DNA from: Taklimakanibacter sp050251035
GTDB lineage: Bacteria; Pseudomonadota; Alphaproteobacteria; Rhizobiales; Aestuariivirgaceae
DNA length: 64,000 nt
Reading direction: 5' to 3'
Assembly: GCA_050251035.1 (NCBI GenBank)
Contig: JBFWNN010000004.1
Location: forward strand, 1-64,000
A program made the translations under genes and the position numbers. How positions within the stretch are numbered: the stretch's first letter is position 1; every line of letters starts with the position of its first letter. Shown piece after piece: positions 7,957-15,058 of this stretch. The notes under the pieces were generated by a model that was not told the DNA's origin, did no database searches, and was given only the letters and a program-made list of their open reading frames with translations.

Positions 7957-9846
7957 TCACCTTGTCGCCACAGCCGTTGCCGAAATCGCCGTTTCCATGC
8001 GCTGGTCGCGGCCATAGACGTCGTCATAATAGACGATCTTGCCGGTCTGGTCGGGCCAGGCGGTGAAATAGGTCAGGTGGACCTTGATGTCGGTCTTGAC
8101 CTTGGCGCTCTGGCTCCGGCCGCTGTCGATGCGCTTGGCGATTTCCTCGCCGCTCAGCCCCAGCAGCTTCTCCGCGAAAATACGCGGGTTTTCGACGCGC
8201 ACGCAGCCATGGCTGAAGGCCCTCGTCGAGCGCGCGAACAGCGAGCGCGCCGGCGTGTCGTGGAAATAGATGCTGTGCGAATTGGGGAAGAGGAATTTGA
8301 TCTCACCGAGCGCGTTGTCGTCGCTGGGCGGTTGCTGGATCGAGTAGGGAACGCCCTTGCTGTAGGCCGACCAGTTGACCGAACTCGATCGCACGATCTG
8401 TCCGTTCCTGGTGACGACGCGGTAGCCCAGCCGGTCGAGATAAGAAGGATCGCGCCGGAGGATGGGCAGCATTTCCTTGCGGATGATCGAGGGCGGAACG
8501 CCCCAGGACGGGTTGAAGACCACCGTCTCCATGCGGTCATGGAAGGACACCGTCTGGGTGAGGGGCTTGCCGATGATCACCTTGGTGCGCCAGATCTCGC
8601 GGTCGGCGTCCATGACCTGAAGCTGATAGGCGGCCTGGTTCACGATGACATATTTGCGGCCGAGATTCTTCGGCAGCCAGCGCAGGCGCTCGATATTGTA
8701 GACGAGGCGCGCGACATTGCGCTCCTCGGTGCGCCCGTTGAGCGCGTTGACGGTCGCCTGATCGAGGCCGCCCCAGGCCTTGAGCTGGGCCTCGCTCTGG
8801 AAGGCCTTGAGCGCCTCCGACATTTCCGGGTCGAGAACCGGGCCTTTATCCGCGACCTCGGTCGGCGCGGTCTTGGACTTGAGATAGCCCAGCCTCTCGA
8901 GGTGGTGGCGGACGAGCGGCAGCCGGTCATCGGCATCGCCGGGCTTCACCCTCTTGCCGAGCGGGACGGCTTCGCTCTCGGCCACATGCAGCAAAGCCCG
9001 CTTCTTGGCGAGTTCCACCTTGAACAGCTCGAAAGCGGGATGCGTCGGCTGGAGGCTCTTCAGATAGTCGAGCGGGAAGGGCGACCAGGCGAGGACCTTG
9101 GCGGCCGCTGCCGGGCTCACGGTCTCGGGGCTGATGTCATTGTATTTGGTGAGGCGGTTGGGATTGAGCCGGCCGCCCGAGACATGGCGGGCATATTTCA
9201 GCGCCATGGCGGTAAGGCCGAGATCGAGACGGGCGAGATGGATCATGTCGCCCTTGAAGAGGGTTGGGCTGTCGGCAAATGAGCCGAGCACCGGCGGCAA
9301 ATAGTCGGTGGGCTCCAGGGCCTCGTCGGCGCTCTTGGCGAGCACCGCAAGGACGTCCCGGCCACGCTGGTCCAGGCCTTCCGCCGATGTCCATAGAGGC
9401 TTAAAACCGCCCGCGCGGTAGACATCCAGAATGGCCGACTTCTCGTCGGGCGTGACGCGCAATGTGGCGTCCTTGTTCAACAATTCCTTATAGATAGCGG
9501 CCGGCAGGATGTCCGTGGGTTCGGCCTCGGCGAAGCTTTCGGCCTTCAGCGTCTGGAGCTTGTCCGGCCGGTAGACCAGCGGCGCCTCAGGCACGTCCTT
9601 CTCGATCGCCGGCGCATTCTGGATAACGGGACCTGGCTGACGATAGCGGCGGACTTCCCGGCTGCGCTCCAATTGCCGGCGCTCATAGCGCTTGCGCTTG
9701 AAATATTCGAAGAGCGAGCCTGACCGCTTGGCGGCGGGGTCGCCGCGCGGCGCCATCCGATTGCTTTCCGCCTCGGCCACGGGCGCCAGCAGGAACAAAG
9801 CCAAAACGAGCGCAGAGGTGCCCGCAATTCCGCGCGTCAGCCGCAT
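7957..9846 (-). CDS. YcbB-like L,D-transpeptidase
   Basis: A 629-residue periplasmic enzyme that forms 3-3 cross-links in peptidoglycan. It has a signal peptide (MRLTRGIAGTSALVLALFLL), a helical scaffold domain, a peptidoglycan-binding segment (EALKAFQSEAQLKAWGGLD) near residue 350, and a YkuD catalytic domain from about residue 400. The catalytic motif is SHGCVRVENP with IYFHDTP upstream, so the nucleophilic Cys is intact. Start: the ATG at 9846 has GGGAG about 10 bases upstream; the upstream ATG at 9873 has no such site. It is followed by DUF882 genes, the same pairing as ycbB-ycbK in E. coli. Confidence 0.92.
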   Translation of the reverse strand: MRLTRGIAGTSALVLALFLLAPVAEAESNRMAPRGDPAAKRSGSLFEYFKRKRYERRQLERSREVRRYRQPGPVIQNAPAIEKDVPEAPLVYRPDKLQTLKAESFAEAEPTDILPAAIYKELLNKDATLRVTPDEKSAILDVYRAGGFKPLWTSAEGLDQRGRDVLAVLAKSADEALEPTDYLPPVLGSFADSPTLFKGDMIHLARLDLGLTAMALKYARHVSGGRLNPNRLTKYNDISPETVSPAAAAKVLAWSPFPLDYLKSLQPTHPAFELFKVELAKKRALLHVAESEAVPLGKRVKPGDADDRLPLVRHHLERLGYLKSKTAPTEVADKGPVLDPEMSEALKAFQSEAQLKAWGGLDQATVNALNGRTEERNVARLVYNIERLRWLPKNLGRKYVIVNQAAYQLQVMDADREIWRTKVIIGKPLTQTVSFHDRMETVVFNPSWGVPPSIIRKEMLPILRRDPSYLDRLGYRVVTRNGQIVRSSSVNWSAYSKGVPYSIQQPPSDDNALGEIKFLFPNSHSIYFHDTPARSLFARSTRAFSHGCVRVENPRIFAEKLLGLSGEEIAKRIDSGRSQSAKVKTDIKVHLTYFTAWPDQTGKIVYYDDVYGRDQRMETAISATAVATR

Positions 9847-9978
9847 CTTAGGTCTACTCCCATAGTCTCCCATAGCTAACCGCGGCTTCGTGGCATTTCA
9901 ACGGTATGCAAGCCGCGGCCACATTTTAAACGGAGACTGTAGCGTTTTTGCCGCAACTTCCGGCGCCGGCTGGCAGAA

Positions 9979-11478
9979 TCAGGCCGTCGAGCGTCCGTTT
10001 TCGGTGTCCTCGAGGCCGAGATCGCGCATCTTGCGGTAGAGCGTCGACCGCCCGATGCCGAGCTTGCGGGCCACTTCCGACATCTGGCCGCGATAGCGGT
10101 GGAGCGCCAGCCTGATCATGTCGGCCTCGATTTCCTCGAGCTTGCGGATATGGCCGCCATCGGTGACGGCGGGGATGCCGAGCGCCATGCCGTCGGAAAT
10201 GACCGCGCCCGTCGAGCGTGACGGCGATGCGCTCGCCGGCTGGACTTGAGGTTGAGGCTGGGGCGGCAGCTCCGGGATCTTCACCTCATAGCCCTCGACC
10301 AGCGAAGCGATCTGCGGGAAGTCCTGGATCTCGAGGATATCTCCCTCGCAGAGCACGATGGCGCGGAACACGGTGTTCTCGAGCTGGCGGACATTGCCGG
10401 GCCAGCTATAGGCCTGCAGCATGGTCAGCGCCTTGGGGTCGATGCCATGCACCTTGCGCCCTTCCTCGGCGGCGAAGCGGGTGATGAAATGATTGACCAG
10501 GGCCGGGATATCGTCCTTGCGCTCCTTGAGCGGCGGTACCATGACCGGAAAGACATTGAGGCGGTAATACAGGTCCTCGCGGAACTGCCCCGCCTTCACC
10601 ATCTCGATCATGTTGCGGTTGGTGGCGGAGATCAGCCTGATGTTGATCTTCACGGGCTTGCGCGATCCGACCGGATCGATCTCGCCTTCCTGGATGGCGC
10701 GCAGGAGCTTCACCTGCATGTCGAGCGGCAATTCCGCCACCTCGTCGAGGAAGAGCGTGCCGCCATCGGCCTCCTGGAACTTGCCGATATGCTTGGACGT
10801 GGCGCCGGTGAAGGAGCCCTTCTCATGACCGAAAAGAATGCTTTCCACCAGGTTTTCCGGGATGGCGCCGCAATTGACCGCGACGAAGGAGCGGCCGCGC
10901 CGCTCGCTCTCGCCATGAACGGCGCGCGCGATGATCTCCTTGCCGACGCCCGACTGGCCTTCGATCAGGATCGGGATGTTGGACTGGGCGCCGCGGCGGC
11001 CGAGCCGGATCACGCCCGCCATCGCCGCCGAAGAGGCGATGAGATCATCGAAGGTCAAGGCGCCGCCGACCTTCTTGTTGAGGCGTTTGACCTCCTCGGT
11101 AAGCGCGTTCACCTTGAGGAGATTCTGCACCGAGACGCGCAGGCGTTCGGGCGAGATCGGCTTGACCACGAAATCGTCGGCGCCGGCGCGCATGGCCTTG
11201 ATGACGGTCTCGATCGAGCCTTGGGCGGTCTGCACGATCACCGGGATGTGACCGCGCACACCCGTCATGCGCTCGAGGAACTCGAGCCCGTCCATGCCAG
11301 GCATCATGAGATCGAGGATCACGAGCTCGATCTGGCCGCCGGACGCGCCGGCGAGCACGTCGAGGCCCTTGGCCCCGCTTTCGACGCTTGCCGCCTCGAA
11401 GCCGAACCGCTTCATCATTTCTTCGAGAATGCGCCGCTGGGCCGGGTCGTCTTCAACAATAAGGACGCGCGCTGTCAT
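9979..11478 (-). CDS. Sigma-54-dependent response regulator (NtrC family)
   Basis: A 499-residue transcription activator. It has an N-terminal receiver domain (VLIVEDD, phosphoacceptor in LVILDLMMPGMDG near residue 57, KPI near 109), an AAA+ sigma-54 interaction domain (Walker A EGQSGVGKE, Walker B GGTLFLDEV), and a Fis-type helix-turn-helix at the end (MSEVARKLGIGRSTLYRKMR). The sigma-54 contact loop reads GSFTGA rather than the consensus GAFTGA. No sensor kinase gene is adjacent, so it is an orphan here. The ATG at 11478 gives the standard N-terminus, MTARVLIVEDD. Confidence 0.93.
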   Translation of the reverse strand: MTARVLIVEDDPAQRRILEEMMKRFGFEAASVESGAKGLDVLAGASGGQIELVILDLMMPGMDGLEFLERMTGVRGHIPVIVQTAQGSIETVIKAMRAGADDFVVKPISPERLRVSVQNLLKVNALTEEVKRLNKKVGGALTFDDLIASSAAMAGVIRLGRRGAQSNIPILIEGQSGVGKEIIARAVHGESERRGRSFVAVNCGAIPENLVESILFGHEKGSFTGATSKHIGKFQEADGGTLFLDEVAELPLDMQVKLLRAIQEGEIDPVGSRKPVKINIRLISATNRNMIEMVKAGQFREDLYYRLNVFPVMVPPLKERKDDIPALVNHFITRFAAEEGRKVHGIDPKALTMLQAYSWPGNVRQLENTVFRAIVLCEGDILEIQDFPQIASLVEGYEVKIPELPPQPQPQVQPASASPSRSTGAVISDGMALGIPAVTDGGHIRKLEEIEADMIRLALHRYRGQMSEVARKLGIGRSTLYRKMRDLGLEDTENGRSTA

Positions 11479-11733
11479 GCTTGACCGATACCACTCAACT
11501 GTTTGGCCGCTCGGGTAAAAGCCGCCGCAGGCGCGCCGCCCAGCCGCACCTTGGCCTCTCCCCCATTCGCGGCCGACTGTGACAAAGAAGGGTAAAGAGG
11601 CGATTAAGGACCTGGCGAGATTGGGGACAGTTTCGTTCCGTGTCCATAGGCTCGTCAATGTCGCCTTACGTCACAAGTGCCGTTTTTCTTCCATAGCGCA
11701 TCCCGGCGAAGCGCTTCGCGCCAATCAATAATT

Positions 11734-11781
11734 GGAGCAATCCTTATCACCGAAGTCTCCAACCTCGGCGGGATGTGCTCT
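11734..11781. repeat. Dispersed palindromic repeat, family 1, copy B
   Basis: A 48-base element starting GGAGCAATCCTTATCACC and ending GGGATGTGCTCT. It aligns along its length with 46122-46171 and, inverted, with 3488-3533. It lies in the gap between the divergent sigma-54 regulator and oligopeptidase genes. Confidence 0.65.
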
Positions 11782-11843
11782 ATTGCCGCCAGAGGGGGCA
11801 TGGGCCATATGAGCACAAACCTCAAAAATCGGATGCCGCTCCC

Positions 11844-13637
11844 ATGGACTCTGCCGCTGCCGCGAAGAAACTCGGCCCCCTGCCGGAATGGAATCTCGCC
11901 GACCTCTATGCATCGCCCGACGATCCGGCCTTTGCCGGCGACATGAAGCGCGGCCAGGCCGAGGCCAGGCGCTTTGCCGACAGCTACAAGGGCAAGCTTT
12001 CCGGCCTCTCGGGAGAAGACCTCGCGCAGGCGATCCGAGCCTATGAAGGCTTGAGCGATCTTCTCGGCCGCGCCGGCTCCTATGCGCAGCTCCATTATGT
12101 CGGCGACACGACCGATCCCGCCCGGGGGAAATTCTACGGCGATGTCAGCGCCAAGCTGACCGACATCTCGACCATCCTGCTGTTCTTCGAACTGGAGCTC
12201 AACAAGATCGCGGATGCCGAGCTCACGAAGAAGCTCGAGGCGCCGGCGCTGGCGCATTACCGTCCGTGGATCGACAATCTGCGCAAGGAAAAGCCCTATC
12301 AGCTCGACGACAAGATCGAGGAGTTGTTCCTGGAGAAGTCGCAGACCGGCTATTCCGCCTGGAACCGCCTGTTCGACGAGAGCCTGGCCGAGATGCGCTT
12401 CACGGTCGATGGCGAGGAATTGCCGCTCGAGCCGACGCTGACGCTCCTGATGAGCCCCGATGAAGCCAGGCGCAAGGCCGGCGCCGAGGCCCTGGCGCAG
12501 GCCTTCAAGAAGAATCTCAGGCTCTTCACCCACATCACCAACACGCTCGCCAAGGACAAGGAGATCTCCGACCGCTGGCGCGGCTTCAAGGACATCGCCG
12601 ATGCCCGCCATCTGTCCAACCGGGTCGAGCCCGAGGTGGTGGCGGCCCTCGTCGAAGCGGTGCGCCAGGCCTATCCGCGTCTGTCGCATCGCTATTACCG
12701 GATGAAGGCGAAGTGGCTCGGCAAGCCGAAGCTCGATCACTGGGACCGCAATGCGCCCCTGCCGCAAGAAGACACCCGCGAGGTGCCATGGGCCGACGCC
12801 AAGGCCACCGTCCTCGGCGCCTACAGGGGCTTCGCCCCGGAAATGGCGGAGATCGCCGGCCGGTTCTTCGACAAGAGGTGGATCGACGCGCCGGCGCGGC
12901 CCGGCAAGACATCGGGCGCCTTCGCGCATCCGACGGTGCCCTCGGCGCACCCTTACGTGCTGCTCAATTACATGGGCAAGACGCGTGACGTCATGACGCT
13001 CGCCCATGAGCTGGGCCATGGCGTGCATCAGGTGCTCGCCGCCGATCAGGGCGCGCTCATGGCGCAGACGCCGCTGACGCTGGCCGAGACGGCCTCGGTC
13101 TTCGGCGAGATGCTCACCTTCCAGGCGCTGCTCAAAGAGGCGAAGGACCCCAAAAAGCGCAAGGCCATGCTCGCCCAGAAGGTCGAGGACATGCTCAACA
13201 CCGTGGTGCGCCAGATCGCCTTCTATACGTTCGAGCGCAAGATCCACACGGCGCGCAAGGACGGCGAGCTCACCGCCGAACAGATCAACGCGCTGTGGCT
13301 CGAAGTGCAGGGCGAAAGCTTAGGAGAGGGCATCGCCTTCTCGGAGGGCTATGAGACTTTCTGGGTCTATATCTCGCACTTCATCCACTCGCCCTTCTAT
13401 GTCTATGCCTATGCCTTCGGCGATTGCCTGGTGAACTCGCTCTATGCGCGCTACCGCGAGAGCGCCGAGGGCTTCCAGGAGAAGTATTTCGCCATGCTGA
13501 AGGCGGGCGGCAGCAAGCATCACAGCGAGCTGTTGAAGCCCTTCGGCCTCGATGCCAGCGATCCAACCTTCTGGCACAAAGGCCTCACGGTCATCGAAGG
13601 CTTCATCGACGAGCTCGAGGCGATGGAAGCTGCTTGA
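11844..13637 (+). CDS. pepF: M3 family oligoendopeptidase F
   Basis: A 597-residue cytoplasmic zinc metallopeptidase of the M3B (PepF) family, which cleaves short peptides. The HEXXH zinc motif is present as LAHELGHGVHQ near residue 395, with the downstream Glu-containing region in TPLTLAETASVFGEM. The C-terminal helical half matches the family, including FSEGYETFWVYISHF. Length is typical (about 600). The in-frame ATG at 11844 gives MDSAAAAKKLGPLPEWNLADLY, a normal start for alphaproteobacterial PepF. The Shine-Dalgarno sequence is weak. An ABC1-type kinase gene follows after 50 bases on the same strand. Confidence 0.93.
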   Translation: MDSAAAAKKLGPLPEWNLADLYASPDDPAFAGDMKRGQAEARRFADSYKGKLSGLSGEDLAQAIRAYEGLSDLLGRAGSYAQLHYVGDTTDPARGKFYGDVSAKLTDISTILLFFELELNKIADAELTKKLEAPALAHYRPWIDNLRKEKPYQLDDKIEELFLEKSQTGYSAWNRLFDESLAEMRFTVDGEELPLEPTLTLLMSPDEARRKAGAEALAQAFKKNLRLFTHITNTLAKDKEISDRWRGFKDIADARHLSNRVEPEVVAALVEAVRQAYPRLSHRYYRMKAKWLGKPKLDHWDRNAPLPQEDTREVPWADAKATVLGAYRGFAPEMAEIAGRFFDKRWIDAPARPGKTSGAFAHPTVPSAHPYVLLNYMGKTRDVMTLAHELGHGVHQVLAADQGALMAQTPLTLAETASVFGEMLTFQALLKEAKDPKKRKAMLAQKVEDMLNTVVRQIAFYTFERKIHTARKDGELTAEQINALWLEVQGESLGEGIAFSEGYETFWVYISHFIHSPFYVYAYAFGDCLVNSLYARYRESAEGFQEKYFAMLKAGGSKHHSELLKPFGLDASDPTFWHKGLTVIEGFIDELEAMEAA

Positions 13638-13687
13638 AAACTACCCCCTCTCCCGGTTGAGGCGAGGGACGTCGCGATGAGGATTGC

Positions 13688-15058
13688 TTGGCCGACGACG
13701 AGAACAGCCTGACCGGGCGATTGCTGCGCTATGCCAATGTGGGAACGGGCGTCGGCAGCGCCGTCGCCCGGATCGCCGCGGGACGGCTTCTCGGGGCCGA
13801 GAAAGGCTCGGCGGCGGAAGGCCAGCTCCTGGCGGAAGCGCTGGGCAATCTGAAAGGGCCGTTGATGAAGGTGGCGCAGCTCCTCGCCACCATTCCGGAT
13901 GCGCTGCCGGCCGGCTATGCCGCGGAACTGGCGCAGCTCCAGTCGCAGGCGCCGCCGATGGGCTGGGCCTTCGTCAAGCGGCGCATGGCGGCCGAGCTCG
14001 GGCCCGAATGGCGCACGCTCTTCTCCGACTTCACGCATGAGGCGGCGCATGCCGCCTCGCTCGGCCAGGTGCACAAGGCGGCGGCGCTCGACGGGCGCGC
14101 GCTTGCCTGCAAGCTGCAATATCCGGACATGGATTCGGCCGTCGAGGCCGATCTCAGGCAGCTCAACGTCATCTTCGCCCTGCACAAGCGGATGTCGCCG
14201 GCGATCGACACCAGCGAGATCGGCGAGGAGATCGCCGCGCGCCTGCGCGAGGAGCTCGATTACGTCCGCGAGGCGAAGCACATCCGTCTCTATACGGAAA
14301 TATTGGCGGGCCATCCGGGCATCCATGTGCCGGTCGTCGAGCCGCAACTGTCGACGCGCCGGCTCATCACCATGGGCTGGCTCGAGGGCCGCAAGCTGCT
14401 CGAATTCAAGGAACATGACCTCGAGACGCGCAACCTCCTGGCGCGGCATCTCTTCGCGGCCTGGTGGACGCCGTTCTGCGGCCATGGCGTCATCCATGGC
14501 GACCCGCATCTCGGCAATTACTCCGCCGCCCTCGGCGAGACGGGCAGGCCCGTCGGGCTCAACCTTCTCGATTATGGCTGCATCCGCATCTTCCCGCCGC
14601 GCTTTGTCCAGGGCGTGGTCGATCTCTATCAAGGACTCATGGGCGACGACCGCGAGCGCATCGTGCATGCCTATGAGACCTGGGGCTTCGCGGGCCTGTC
14701 CAACGAGCTTATCGACATCCTCAACATCTGGGCGCGCTTCATCTACGGACCCCTGATGGAGGACCGGGTGCGGGCCATCGCGGGCGATGTGTCGCCGGCC
14801 GAATATGGCCGCCGCCAGGCCTTCACCGTGCATCGTGCGCTCAAGGAGAAGGGGCCGCTCAAGGTGCCGCGCGAATTCGTGTTCATGGACCGCGCGGCGA
14901 TCGGCCTCGGCGGCGTGTTCATCCATTTGCGCGCCGAGCTCAATTTCTACCGGCTGCTCAACGAGGCGCTCGAAGGCTTCAGCGTCGAGGGCGTGGCGGC
15001 GCGGCAAGGGGCGGCGCTCGCGGCGGCGGGGCTTATTTCCAGTTCCCCATCAGGATGA
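13688..15058 (+). CDS. ABC1/AarF (UbiB-like) atypical kinase
   Basis: A 456-residue protein of the ABC1/ADCK/UbiB kinase-like family, whose members support ubiquinone biosynthesis or act on lipids. Family marks: the KxGQ-type motif as LKGPLMKVAQLLA near residue 58, AHAASLGQVHKA near 120 (glycine-poor loop), HGVIHGDPHLGNY near 275 (catalytic Asp) and LLDYGC (metal-binding Asp) near 300. The predicted start is TTG, with GAGG 5 bases upstream. The 3' end overlaps the convergent CHAT-protein gene by 26 bases. No other ubiquinone genes are nearby, so the substrate is open. Confidence 0.88.
   Translation: MADDENSLTGRLLRYANVGTGVGSAVARIAAGRLLGAEKGSAAEGQLLAEALGNLKGPLMKVAQLLATIPDALPAGYAAELAQLQSQAPPMGWAFVKRRMAAELGPEWRTLFSDFTHEAAHAASLGQVHKAAALDGRALACKLQYPDMDSAVEADLRQLNVIFALHKRMSPAIDTSEIGEEIAARLREELDYVREAKHIRLYTEILAGHPGIHVPVVEPQLSTRRLITMGWLEGRKLLEFKEHDLETRNLLARHLFAAWWTPFCGHGVIHGDPHLGNYSAALGETGRPVGLNLLDYGCIRIFPPRFVQGVVDLYQGLMGDDRERIVHAYETWGFAGLSNELIDILNIWARFIYGPLMEDRVRAIAGDVSPAEYGRRQAFTVHRALKEKGPLKVPREFVFMDRAAIGLGGVFIHLRAELNFYRLLNEALEGFSVEGVAARQGAALAAAGLISSSPSG

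Noticed and set aside
10246..11484. Long plus-strand frame opposite the sigma-54 regulator
   Set aside because: Shadow frame of a GC-rich gene; no motifs, while the minus strand has receiver, AAA+ and HTH domains.
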